From positions 310,001 through 374,000 of the forward strand of contig JBLXDM010000003.1 in the NCBI GenBank assembly GCA_048264125.1: DNA of 64,000 nt, given 5' to 3'. A model generated the notes under the pieces. It was not told the origin of the DNA and searched no databases. It saw only the letters and a list, made by a program, of their open reading frames with translations. Position 1 is the first letter of the stretch. Each line of letters begins with the position of its first letter. Below, piece after piece: positions 26,101-34,770 of this stretch. A program made the position numbers and the translations under genes. This stretch comes from M1-B18 sp048264125 (lineage in GTDB: Bacteria > Bacillota > Clostridia > Peptostreptococcales > Natronincolaceae).

Positions 26101-27596
26101 TTGATCTCCCCCTCTTGAGTGACTTCAGCCTGTTGAGTCGGAAACGCCTGCTTAAATGCAGATTTTGTAGGACCTGCTAAGATATACGAGGCTTTGCTAT
26201 CCTTAACCACTGCAGTGATATCTACATTAAGCTCTCTGGCTAATATCTCCATTACCTTTGGTCCGCAGAAGCCGCCTTGACATCGTCCCCCTCCAGCCCT
26301 AGCTCTTCTCTTAACACCATCTAGGCTTGTTGCTCCAGCCATCCGGTTGATGATATCTACAATTTCACCCTCTGTAATGCCTTCGCAGCGGCAAATGACC
26401 CTGCCATATCGAGGATCCTTTTCGATGAGGGCAGCCTTTTCCTCATCCGACAGTGCCATAAAATGAATGATTGGCCTTCTCTTTGGATTAAAGCTTGAAT
26501 TTGCTTCAAAGCCTCCAGCGATTTCAAGCAGCATGCTAACAACCATTTCAGCAATTGCAGGGGCAGCGGATAATCCGGGAGAATCAATGGCAGCAACGTT
26601 GATAAAGCCTTTAGTCTCCCTTGCCTCTTCAATTATAAAATCGTTGGTTTTTACCTTTGCTCTTACGCCTGCAAATGAGGTAATAACTGTTTGGAAAGGA
26701 AAATTAGGCACCACCCGATTTGCCTTTTCCCGTAAAAATTGCAAGCCTGTATCAGTGGTTTCCACCGCCTCTGGATCATCTACCGCCTCGGAGGTAGGAC
26801 CTATCATTAAATTCCCGTGAACCGTAGGAAGCACCAATACCCCTTTACCATACCGCGTAGGCGTCTGAAAAATGATATGCTTCACATAGTCCCCCACCCC
26901 TTTATCAAAGAGGTTATATTCTCCTCTATTTGGTAATATCTTAAAGCTTGGTGCATTGACCATATTGTTGATTTCATCTGCAAATAAGCCTGCGCAATTG
27001 ATGATATATTTTGACTGAATTGTGTCCTCTCCTGCTGTTAATAAGAAGCCCTGATCATTTTTTTCAATCTTAGCTACAGCTGAGTTCAATCGTATTTCAA
27101 CACCATTTTCTGCTGCATTTTCAGCCAAAGCAATGGCTAATTCCCAGGGACCTACAATTCCTGCTGAGGGAGCATGCAATGCACCAACTATTTCGTCACT
27201 TAGGTTAGGCTCCATTTCCTTTACCTGCTCCTTGCTCAGTAGCTCCAGGCCAGGTACTTTATTATAAATTCCTTGCTCATAAAGCTCCTGAAGCGTAGTC
27301 ATATCCTCAGAATCAAAGGCAACAACAAAGGACCCTATCCTTTTAAAGGGCACCTCCAGCTCTTGACATAGTTCTTCATACATGGCATTCCCTGCCACAT
27401 TCAGCCTTGCCTTTAAGGTCCCTCTCTTGGCATCATAGCCGGCATGAATAATTGCACTGTTTGCCTTCGTGGTACCATTGGCAACATCATTTTCACTGTC
27501 AACTATAATTACTTTGATATTATATTTAGATAGCTCCCTTGCGATAGCCGTCCCAATTATCCCTGCACCAATTATGGCCACATCATACATCCTCAT
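26097..27596 (-). CDS. GlpA-like FAD-dependent glycerol-3-phosphate dehydrogenase with BFD-type [2Fe-2S] domain
   Basis: About 499 residues: a DAO-type FAD domain (VAIIGAGIIGTAIARELS at the N-terminus) and a C-terminal BFD-like domain with four cysteines (ICRCEG and RCQGGFCG). This matches anaerobic GlpA, which oxidises sn-glycerol-3-phosphate to dihydroxyacetone phosphate. The start is the ATG at 27596, 5 bases after GGAGG. It is separated from glpK by a terminator hairpin (27629-27679), a plausible GlpP-controlled antitermination point. Confidence 0.87.
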   Translation of the reverse strand: MRMYDVAIIGAGIIGTAIARELSKYNIKVIIVDSENDVANGTTKANSAIIHAGYDAKRGTLKARLNVAGNAMYEELCQELEVPFKRIGSFVVAFDSEDMTTLQELYEQGIYNKVPGLELLSKEQVKEMEPNLSDEIVGALHAPSAGIVGPWELAIALAENAAENGVEIRLNSAVAKIEKNDQGFLLTAGEDTIQSKYIINCAGLFADEINNMVNAPSFKILPNRGEYNLFDKGVGDYVKHIIFQTPTRYGKGVLVLPTVHGNLMIGPTSEAVDDPEAVETTDTGLQFLREKANRVVPNFPFQTVITSFAGVRAKVKTNDFIIEEARETKGFINVAAIDSPGLSAAPAIAEMVVSMLLEIAGGFEANSSFNPKRRPIIHFMALSDEEKAALIEKDPRYGRVICRCEGITEGEIVDIINRMAGATSLDGVKRRARAGGGRCQGGFCGPKVMEILARELNVDITAVVKDSKASYILAGPTKSAFKQAFPTQQAEVTQEGEIN

Positions 27597-27628
27597 CCAC
27601 TCCTCCGATTTCCATTGTATTGTAATAT

Positions 27629-27679
27629 AAAAAAGCCACACAAAACTTACCTATTAGATAATAGGTTGTTTTGCGTGGC
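27629..27679 (-). terminator. Intercistronic terminator between glpK and the GlpA-like gene (possible GlpP target)
   Basis: On the minus strand, GCCACGCAAAAC pairs with GTTTTGTGTGGC, with an additional CCTATTA/TAATAGG inner stem, followed by T6. The stem ends about 38 bases before the GlpA-like start. GlpP of Bacillus prevents termination in the glpD leader; a like role here is inference. Confidence 0.8.
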
Positions 27680-27749
27680 TCTCCAAGTCTCAGCCATTAA
27701 TATATCGTTATCTTAATTATAACACTTAAACATCATGGTGTAAAGGGCT

Positions 27750-29249
27750 CTATTCTTCCTCTTCCCACTTCAATGAACGCTCAACCGCACGTTTCCAGCC
27801 TTTGTACAATTTAGCACGTTTGTCTTCCTCCATCGCTGCCGTGAAGGTTCTATCCACGCTCCACTTATTAGCAATTTCAGATTTATCGGACCAGAAGCCT
27901 ACTGCCAAACCTGCTAGGTAAGCTGCTCCAAGTGCTGTGGTTTCAGTAATTTCGGGACGATCTACATTAACATTTAGGATGTCTGCCTGGAACTGCATTA
28001 GGAAATTGTTTGCAACAGCACCGCCATCAACCTTCAATGCTTGAAGCTTAATTCCGGAATCCTCCTGCATTGCCTCCAGTACATCCCTTGTTTGGAATGC
28101 TATGGATTCAAGGGTTGCTCTGACTAAATGCTCCGCCTTAGCACCTCTGGTTAATCCAACGATGGTGCCCCTTGCGTACATATCCCAATAGGGCGCTCCC
28201 ATACCAACAAAGGCAGGCACAACGTATACACCATTAGAATCCTTAACCTTAGTTGCAAGATATTCAGATTCAGCAGCATCACGGATTATTTTCAGCTCGT
28301 CTCTTAACCATTGAACAGAAGCACCAGCAACGAAAATACTTCCTTCTAGTGCATATTCAACCTTTCCATCAACGCCCCAAGCCAATGTGGTTAATAGACC
28401 ATTCTTAGATGGTACAAACTTATCACCGGTATTCATCAGCATAAAGCAGCCGGTACCATAGGTATTTTTAGCCATACCCGGCTCGAAGCATGCCTGACCA
28501 AATAATGCTGCCTGCTGATCTCCCGCAGCTCCGGAGATTGGAATATCTGCTCCCCCAAAGGTTTCATGCGCTGTGTAGCCGTAAACATAGCTTGATGGCT
28601 TTACCTCCGGTAGCATAGTGGCAGGGATATCTAATTCCTTAAGAATTTTTTCATCCCATATTAGCTCCTTGATATTAAATAGCATTGTTCTGGAGGCATT
28701 TGAGTAGTCTGTTACATGTACCTTACCCCTGGTTAGATTCCATATTAACCATGTATCAATATTACCAAATAGCAATTCACCCTTCTCAGCCTTTTCCCTT
28801 GCCCCTTCAACATTGTCAAGAATCCACTTAACCTTTGTACCAGAGAAATAAGCATCTACAACTAATCCGGTATTGTCCCGAATATATTCCTCTAGCCCTC
28901 TTCTTTTTAAGTCATCACAGATAGCTGCTGTTCTTCTGCATTGCCACACGATTGCATTGTATACAGGCTTACCGGTGCTTTTTTCCCAAACTACTGTAGT
29001 CTCTCTTTGATTTGTAATACCAATCCCTGCTATTTCATCGGGCTTAACTCCAGATTTCTCCAAAACCTCTCTTGCTACACCACTTTGGGTTCCCCATATC
29101 TCCATTGGGTCATGCTCTACCCAGCCAGCCTTTGGGTATATTTGAGTAAATTCCTTTTGAGCTGTAGCGACGATCTTACCATCATGATCAAATAATATTG
29201 ATCTTGAGCTGGTGGTGCCTTGGTCTAACGCCATAATATACTTTTTCAC
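27750..29249 (-). CDS. glpK: Glycerol kinase
   Basis: 499 residues, full length. It phosphorylates glycerol to G3P. The FGGY-kinase N-terminus (MALDQGTTSSRSI) and the conserved GAAGDQQAALFGQACF and NTYGTGCFMLMNTG segments are clear. The position where Gram-positive enzymes carry the HPr-phosphorylated His (in YHF-type motifs) appears to be Thr here (TAHETFGG), so direct HPr activation seems unlikely. It lies 57 bases after glpF. Confidence 0.96.
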   Translation of the reverse strand: MKKYIMALDQGTTSSRSILFDHDGKIVATAQKEFTQIYPKAGWVEHDPMEIWGTQSGVAREVLEKSGVKPDEIAGIGITNQRETTVVWEKSTGKPVYNAIVWQCRRTAAICDDLKRRGLEEYIRDNTGLVVDAYFSGTKVKWILDNVEGAREKAEKGELLFGNIDTWLIWNLTRGKVHVTDYSNASRTMLFNIKELIWDEKILKELDIPATMLPEVKPSSYVYGYTAHETFGGADIPISGAAGDQQAALFGQACFEPGMAKNTYGTGCFMLMNTGDKFVPSKNGLLTTLAWGVDGKVEYALEGSIFVAGASVQWLRDELKIIRDAAESEYLATKVKDSNGVYVVPAFVGMGAPYWDMYARGTIVGLTRGAKAEHLVRATLESIAFQTRDVLEAMQEDSGIKLQALKVDGGAVANNFLMQFQADILNVNVDRPEITETTALGAAYLAGLAVGFWSDKSEIANKWSVDRTFTAAMEEDKRAKLYKGWKRAVERSLKWEEEE

Positions 29250-29306
29250 AACTATTCCCCCTTGTTTTTAGCTTAGCAAACCTTGCAAATAATTCAAAGC
29301 ATTTAC

Positions 29307-30020
29307 TTAAATCATTTTAAGAAATGATACATAGAAGAGAGCGCCTAAAAGCCCACCAATAATAGGGCCAACTACCGGAACCCATGAATATGACCAATCA
29401 GAATCTCCCTTTCCAGCTATAGGCAGTAGGAAGTGTGCAATCCTTGGACCAAGGTCACGGGCTGGATTAATAGCATAGCCTGTTGTTCCCCCTAAAGATA
29501 ATCCTATTACAATGATGAGAAAGCCAACGATCAGAGGATTTAATCCGTCTGTAAATTTATTCGCCCCAATACCTAAAATTCCTACTATTAATACAAAAGT
29601 ACCAATAATTTCACTCAATAGGTTTGCCTTATAATTTCGAATAGCAGGACCAGTTGAGAAGACTGCCAGCTTTGCGCCTTTATCTTCAGTAGCCTCCCAA
29701 TGAGGTAGGTAATGTAGCCAAACCACTACTCCGCCTAAAAAGCCGCCGATCATTTGAGCTAAAATATATGCCGGCACTTCCTTCCATGGAAAATCACCGA
29801 TAGACGCCAGCGCTACAGTAACCGCTGGATTAAGATGCGCACCGCTTATTCCCCCAACTAAATAAACAGCAACTGCAACTCCAATCCCCCAAGCCATGGT
29901 GATAACTATCCACCCACCATTTTGTGATTTAGACTTATTTAATACAACACCTGCAACAACCCCGCCACCGAAAATAATTAAAAACATCGTTCCAATGATC
30001 TCAGCTATAAATGCTTGCAT
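29307..30020 (-). CDS. glpF: Glycerol uptake facilitator (aquaglyceroporin)
   Basis: About 237 residues with six membrane helices and both aquaporin motifs (HLNPAVT and INPARDLGPR); the Asp after the second NPA-R is typical of glycerol facilitators rather than water channels. The start is the ATG at 30020, following AAGGGGGAAGGGTA; in-frame codons upstream lack a ribosome site. It is followed by glpK. Confidence 0.94.
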   Translation of the reverse strand: MQAFIAEIIGTMFLIIFGGGVVAGVVLNKSKSQNGGWIVITMAWGIGVAVAVYLVGGISGAHLNPAVTVALASIGDFPWKEVPAYILAQMIGGFLGGVVVWLHYLPHWEATEDKGAKLAVFSTGPAIRNYKANLLSEIIGTFVLIVGILGIGANKFTDGLNPLIVGFLIIVIGLSLGGTTGYAINPARDLGPRIAHFLLPIAGKGDSDWSYSWVPVVGPIIGGLLGALFYVSFLKMI

Positions 30021-30202
30021 TACCCTTCCCCCTTTTAAATTTATTAATCCAGACACCCTTCAAAACAGTTAAGCCGTAACCGACCCACCCCCTCCTAACC
30101 ATTATCTATAGCTTAAGATTATGTAGGACAAGCTCAATAACATTTTATGAGAGTCTTTTCTAATTATGACAAAAAACGTTTTCCCGAGATAAAAAAATAT
30201 AC

Positions 30203-30769
30203 CTATAACCCCCAAACTGCTTCTTTACTAGTGGAGACTGCGATGGCGCCTGCCTTTAGACTTTCAATCACATCCTCCTTATCAATAATAAGCCCCCCTG
30301 CAATAACAGGTGTTTTTGTTTCCTGATTGATCTTTCGTATCACCTTAGGCATAATTCCCGGCATCACTTCAATGGCATTGGGCTTTGTACTGTGAATCGC
30401 TTTGATTCCTGTTTCAAGCGAGAGGGAATCAATGATAAAAAGTCGCTGGATTACAAAAATATTCATATCCTTAGCAAATTTTACTAGACTGCTTTTAGTT
30501 GTAATAATTCCATCCGGCTGAATTTGCTCATGAATATACCTTAAGGCCATTGCATCCCTTGAGAAGCCCTCCATTAAATCTAAGTGAATGTAGATATCCT
30601 TACCATTTCCCTTTACTCTCTTGACTATATCCTTTAGGTTGAGGATATTGCCTGTCAACAGAAAAATGACCTCGTTGGGTGCTTGAATGGCTGCCTCCAG
30701 CTTAGCTAAATCATTTACCGCTGCAATAATGGGGTTACTTTGTATCCTCTCATAAAATTCGTTTGCCAC
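30203..30769 (-). CDS. glpP: Glycerol uptake operon antiterminator GlpP
   Basis: 188 residues, full GlpP length, with the conserved stretches IIAAV (near residue 15), HLDLMEG, DGIITTK and the C-terminal PVIAGGLI. GlpP with bound G3P allows read-through of leader terminators in glp transcripts. The GTG start at 30769 is 6 bases from GGAGGAG. A sigma-54 promoter is 31 bases upstream, an unusual setting for glpP. About 180 bases separate it from glpF, so a separate glpFK promoter cannot be excluded. Confidence 0.92.
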   Translation of the reverse strand: MANEFYERIQSNPIIAAVNDLAKLEAAIQAPNEVIFLLTGNILNLKDIVKRVKGNGKDIYIHLDLMEGFSRDAMALRYIHEQIQPDGIITTKSSLVKFAKDMNIFVIQRLFIIDSLSLETGIKAIHSTKPNAIEVMPGIMPKVIRKINQETKTPVIAGGLIIDKEDVIESLKAGAIAVSTSKEAVWGL

Positions 30770-30799
30770 TATAATCTCCTCCCTATTGCTTTTTTATAT

Positions 30800-30816
30800 T
30801 GCAAGCATTGTGCCAA
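30800..30816 (-). promoter_or_regulatory. Sigma-54 (-24/-12) promoter of glpP
   Basis: On the minus strand TTGGCACAATGCTTGCA: GG and GC are exactly 10 bases apart, as required, and the match to the TTGGCAC-N5-TTGCA consensus is essentially perfect. The predicted start is near 30790, about 20 bases before the glpP GTG. Confidence 0.88.
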
Positions 30817-30867
30817 CCTCTCGTGCCCGCGTAAAATCCATTTATTATGATATTCTCCCTTTAAGAT

Positions 30868-30924
30868 TGTACCTTTTTACCGATTGAATCCTTATATAAA
30901 GCATTAGGTTGGTAAAAAGGTACA
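30868..30924. promoter_or_regulatory. Inverted repeat, candidate enhancer for the sigma-54 activator
   Basis: Perfect 14-base arms, TGTACCTTTTTACC (30868-30881) and its complement (30911-30924), with 29 bases between. They lie about 78 to 134 bases upstream of the predicted glpP transcription start, the usual position for activator binding sites of sigma-54 promoters. Confidence 0.6.
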
Positions 30925-30941
30925 GCTATATAGAATACTGC

Positions 30942-30986
30942 AAAAACAAAAAGAGCCCACCTACAGTTTTTACTATAAGTGGGCTC
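30942..30986 (-). terminator. Terminator of the xylB transporter operon (distal)
   Basis: GAGCCCAC (30953-30960) and GTGGGCTC (30979-30986) arms with a minus-strand T-rich tail. A similar hairpin sequence occurs near 42850. Confidence 0.78.
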
Positions 30987-31053
30987 AACTATATTCACTA
31001 TTTTATTCTAACCCCTTAATATCATTAACTAAGAGTATATTTACTATCGTAAT

Positions 31054-31090
31054 AGTAAAAGTCTGGCTTTAAATCAGCCAGGCTTTTACT
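31054..31090. terminator. Hairpin just after xylB
   Basis: Imperfect 15-base stem (AGTAAAAG.CTGGCT / AGCCAG.CTTTTACT). It lies about 30 bases past the xylB stop and adds to the distal terminator. Confidence 0.65.
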
Positions 31091-31120
31091 TTTGAGACTA
31101 AAGGAACCGTCCTCTTTGTC

Positions 31121-32593
31121 TTATATCAGCTGCTTAAACAGCTCCTTTATGGCAGGATATATCTTGCTGAATCCTTTATACTTTTTATCATACAGCTCTG
31201 CATTTTCTTCCTTTGGCTCAATCGTTTCTGAAACCTTTAGGAAGCTGTCGCAGGCCTCAGCTACGGTATTGAATAAGCCGTCGCCCACTGCTGCCAGTAT
31301 TGCGGCACCATAGGCAGGACCTTCATTGGTGTTTAGCTTATTCACCCTTACATTCAATACATCTGCAATGATCTGACACCACAGCTTGCTTTTGGCGCCT
31401 CCGCCATTTATGCTGATACTTTCAATATTTACCCCCATGTCCTTCATAATTTCAAAGGTGTCTCTTAGGGAAAAAGCCACTCCCTCTAAAACCGCCCTCG
31501 TCATATGCTTTCTTTCATGGGTCATATTCATTCCTATAAAGGTTCCCCTGCAATTGGGGTCATTATGGGGAGTTCTTTCCCCCATAAGATAGGGAAGATA
31601 AAATAATGAATCATCAATTTTAGCCTCTTCTGCTTCCTTTAGGAGACCATCATAATCCTCTGATTTATTGATTTCCTCCACCCACCATTTCAGTGATGCC
31701 GCCGCCGCCAGGGTTACCCCCATCAGATGGTATTTACCATCGGCATGGCAGAAGGAATGAAGGCTGTTATATTCGTCTACAAAGAAATCTTCATTGGCTG
31801 TAAAAACTACCCCGGAGGTCCCCAAGGACACAGAGCAGGAGCCCTTACCAACCACGCCACCGCCAACAGCCGCCACCGCCTGGTCCCCGCCGCCAATAAC
31901 CACCTTTACTTCATGCCCTAAGCCCAATTTATCTGCCAGCTCAGGCTTAACGCAGCCTATGACATCGTAGGATTCATAGAGCTTAGGTAGCTGCTCCGAT
32001 GTAATGTCCAAAATATCCAGCATCTGCTGAGACCATCTTCTTTTCTTTACATCCAGATACAGGGTGCCGGAGGCATCCGACATATCTGTGGCAAATACGC
32101 CTGTAAGCCTGTAGGCCAAATAGTCCTTTGGTAGCATGATCTTCTTAGCCTTGGCAAAATTCTCCGGCTCATTTTCCTTCAGCCATAGTACCTTGGGGGC
32201 CGTAAAGCCTGTTAAGGCAATATTACCAGTATATAGGGATATATTCTTCCTACCAATTACATGATTTAAGAAATCACATTCCTTTTCGGTCCTCTGATCA
32301 TTCCATAGAATCGCAGGCCTTACCACCTTATCCTCATCATCTAGGGTTACCATGCCATGCATTTGCCCACTGAAGCTTATGGATTTTACATCAGCCTTAT
32401 TCAATCCCTCCAGAAGCTCCTTTAGCCCCTCAAAGGATTGCTTCCACCAGTCCTCCGGGTTTTGCTCCGACCAAAGGGGCTTTGGAAAGGATAAGGGATA
32501 TTCACGGCTGACGGTTTTGATAATGCTGCCCTCTTCATCAATTGCAATTAGCTTTACTGAGGTCGTGCCTATATCTATACCTATAAAAAGCAT
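31121..32593 (-). CDS. xylB: Xylulokinase
   Basis: 490 residues, FGGY kinase. It phosphorylates D-xylulose to xylulose-5-P. The N-terminus FIGIDIGTTSVKLIAID, GQMHGMVTLD (a xylulokinase hallmark) and ISINGGGAKSKLWCQIIADV in the C-terminal half support the assignment. It follows the Zn dehydrogenase by 26 bases, so the pathway is likely polyol to xylulose to xylulose-5-P. It ends the importer operon. Confidence 0.92.
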   Translation of the reverse strand: MLFIGIDIGTTSVKLIAIDEEGSIIKTVSREYPLSFPKPLWSEQNPEDWWKQSFEGLKELLEGLNKADVKSISFSGQMHGMVTLDDEDKVVRPAILWNDQRTEKECDFLNHVIGRKNISLYTGNIALTGFTAPKVLWLKENEPENFAKAKKIMLPKDYLAYRLTGVFATDMSDASGTLYLDVKKRRWSQQMLDILDITSEQLPKLYESYDVIGCVKPELADKLGLGHEVKVVIGGGDQAVAAVGGGVVGKGSCSVSLGTSGVVFTANEDFFVDEYNSLHSFCHADGKYHLMGVTLAAAASLKWWVEEINKSEDYDGLLKEAEEAKIDDSLFYLPYLMGERTPHNDPNCRGTFIGMNMTHERKHMTRAVLEGVAFSLRDTFEIMKDMGVNIESISINGGGAKSKLWCQIIADVLNVRVNKLNTNEGPAYGAAILAAVGDGLFNTVAEACDSFLKVSETIEPKEENAELYDKKYKGFSKIYPAIKELFKQLI

Positions 32594-32619
32594 ACTTACA
32601 CCTCTTTCTCCAGATGCTG

Positions 32620-33675
32620 TTATTTGATTTTAATTACTGCCTTCACAACCTCGCTGGCATGCTCTGCTACAAAATCAAAGGCAGCCTTTGTGCTGTCAAA
32701 ATCAAATTCATGGCTAACAATATCCTTTACGTTGATAGCACCGCTGGCAATAGCATTAATGGCAACCGGATATAGGTTTCTGTAACGGAATATGGTTTTA
32801 ACCTCTCCCTCTTTACCCATAAGCTTCATAAAGTTGAATTCAACCTCATCCTTAGGTGTCATACCAACCAGTACAATTGTACCGCCACGCTTTACAACAT
32901 CTACAGTTTGCTTTACTGTTATCTCCGCACCTGCTGTATCTATTACGACATCGGCACCTCTGCCGTTGGTGATTTCCTCTATTGCTTTAATCGTGTTAAC
33001 ATTTTTAGGATTTACTACTGAAGTAGCCCCCAGCTTAGTTGCGGTTTGCAGCCTATTTTCCAGCACGTCCACCACTATAACCTTAGATGCTCCCCTTGCC
33101 TTACACGCCAGCAAGGTTACCAGTCCTATACAGCCGGAGCCAAATATAACAACGGTGTCCCCCAGAGTTACATTTCCGATATTTGCAGCATGAAGCCCTA
33201 CCGCCAGTGGCTCAACCAAGGCACCCTCTGTATTTGAAACATTTTCCGGTAGCTTGAAGCACATATCCTCTGGATGTGCCACATAGTTTGTGAACACGCC
33301 ATGGTATGGCGGTGTCGCAAAGAACTCTACATCAGGACAAAGATTGTATTTCCCCTCCTTACAGGATTCGCATTTTCCACAGGTCTTACCGGGCTCCAAT
33401 GCTACCCTGTCACCTACGACGAGATTCTTAACCCCACTGCCTACCTCTACTACCTCACCTGCACATTCATGGCCTAGGATGAAGTCGCCTTCAACAATAA
33501 AATCACCGATTCTGCCATGCTGATAATAATGCACATCGGAACCACAAATACCAACGGTATCTACCTTGATAAGAACCTCATTTGCTTTGATTTCAGGAAG
33601 TGGTACATCTCTAACAACCATGTTATTGGTGCCCTGCATAAAAATTGCCTTGTTACTAACGTTGTTTTTGTCCAT
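32620..33675 (-). CDS. Zinc-dependent polyol dehydrogenase (sorbitol/xylitol dehydrogenase family)
   Basis: 351 residues, medium-chain dehydrogenase. The catalytic zinc motif GICGSDVHYYQHG with GHECAGEV, four structural-zinc Cys (CGKCESCKEGKYNLC) and NAD motif GSGCIGLV are present. Family members oxidise sorbitol, xylitol or similar polyols. With xylulokinase downstream, xylitol (to xylulose) or D-arabitol is the best guess. The start is the ATG at 33675 after AAGGGGGAAG. It follows the binding-protein gene by 70 bases. Confidence 0.88.
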   Translation of the reverse strand: MDKNNVSNKAIFMQGTNNMVVRDVPLPEIKANEVLIKVDTVGICGSDVHYYQHGRIGDFIVEGDFILGHECAGEVVEVGSGVKNLVVGDRVALEPGKTCGKCESCKEGKYNLCPDVEFFATPPYHGVFTNYVAHPEDMCFKLPENVSNTEGALVEPLAVGLHAANIGNVTLGDTVVIFGSGCIGLVTLLACKARGASKVIVVDVLENRLQTATKLGATSVVNPKNVNTIKAIEEITNGRGADVVIDTAGAEITVKQTVDVVKRGGTIVLVGMTPKDEVEFNFMKLMGKEGEVKTIFRYRNLYPVAINAIASGAINVKDIVSHEFDFDSTKAAFDFVAEHASEVVKAVIKIK

Positions 33676-33745
33676 TTTTTCTTCCCCCTTAATCTAAAAT
33701 GGGCACGCGACCATTATAGTCGCGCACCAGGTTAACATTGTATTA

Positions 33746-34726
33746 CTATCTTATAGCGCCGGCTTTTTTGTGCATTTCAATATATTGATCAACATTGTCA
33801 ATTGTGATTAATGGACAGTCGATATCGATATCAATTTGAGTTTCCTCACCGGTTAAAAGCTTGTTTGCAGTATCTAAAAGAGCAGTAGCTAAATCATATG
33901 CACTTTGTAGACTTGTAGATGTCATTAAGCCATCCTTGATTAATAATGCTGCTTCAGCTGTTCCATCTACACCGTAAGCAAGGATATTCTCAAATCTTGG
34001 ATCTTCCTTGATAACCTCAATGGCACCTGCTGCCATGTTATCATTCATAGAAATAATTGCATCAATTTTGCTATTGGCTTGAACCCATGTTTCCATATAG
34101 TTCATAGCCTCATCCTTATTCCAGTTTGCAATTTCTTCTCCAACAATAGTTACGTCAGGTCTCTTATCAAAGAACTCTTTTTGCCAGCTTTCACGTCTAG
34201 CATCAGCGTGGAAGTTTCCTGGAGGGCCGTTTAATACTACAACGTTTGCATTTTGTGGTATTTGAGTTACCGCTACATCCGCATTTACCTTTGCCTGAGC
34301 ATATGGGTCTGCGTCAACTGAAGAAGCTCCCTCAATACCATCGATACGAGCATTTGTTGTGATAGTTATGATCCCTGCCGCTACAGCCTTTTCAGCATAA
34401 GGTCTTTGAGCCTCGCCGTTGTTTGGCTGAATAATAATAGCGTCATACTTGTTGGTGATTGCATTTTCAATTAATGAATTCTCTGTAGCATCTGATGCCT
34501 GACCGTCAAATATGTCAACTACTATGTTGTCATACTTTTCAGCTTCCTCCTCAACTGCATTAGCCATCCATGCTGCAAAGGAGTCTGCCTGTGCTCTTGC
34601 AATATATGCAACTCTATAGGGCTTATCTCCGCCTTCTGCACCTTCATTATCAGCTGGCTTTGAACAGCCTGCTAACGCTGTCATTAAAAGCATTACTACT
34701 AAAACAACTGCTAACCATCTTTTCAT
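33746..34726 (-). CDS. Sugar/polyol ABC transporter substrate-binding lipoprotein (RbsB type)
   Basis: 326 residues: signal peptide with lipobox (ALAGCS) and a periplasmic-binding-protein-4 domain of the ribose/galactose type (AYIARAQADSFAAWMANAVE, later NDNMAAGAIE). It binds a monosaccharide or polyol outside the cell and passes it to the RbsA/RbsC-type importer encoded upstream. The ligand is probably a pentitol or a related polyol, from the dehydrogenase and kinase downstream. Confidence 0.9.
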   Translation of the reverse strand: MKRWLAVVLVVMLLMTALAGCSKPADNEGAEGGDKPYRVAYIARAQADSFAAWMANAVEEEAEKYDNIVVDIFDGQASDATENSLIENAITNKYDAIIIQPNNGEAQRPYAEKAVAAGIITITTNARIDGIEGASSVDADPYAQAKVNADVAVTQIPQNANVVVLNGPPGNFHADARRESWQKEFFDKRPDVTIVGEEIANWNKDEAMNYMETWVQANSKIDAIISMNDNMAAGAIEVIKEDPRFENILAYGVDGTAEAALLIKDGLMTSTSLQSAYDLATALLDTANKLLTGEETQIDIDIDCPLITIDNVDQYIEMHKKAGAIR

Positions 34727-34770
34727 ACATTTTCCCCCTTAAAAATTTTTATTTAAATAGATTTCTCTAC

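Larger units (their letters stand above)
30770..31120. other. Regulatory region between glpP and xylB
   Basis: No gene. It contains the sigma-54 promoter (30800-30816), the long inverted repeat (30868-30924), and two hairpins that terminate the xylB operon (30942-30986 and 31054-31090). Confidence 0.75.

Noticed and set aside
30170..30184. cre-like AAAACGTTTT palindrome between glpP and glpF
   Set aside because: Symmetric core, but about three mismatches to the cre consensus on either strand, so not listed as a site.
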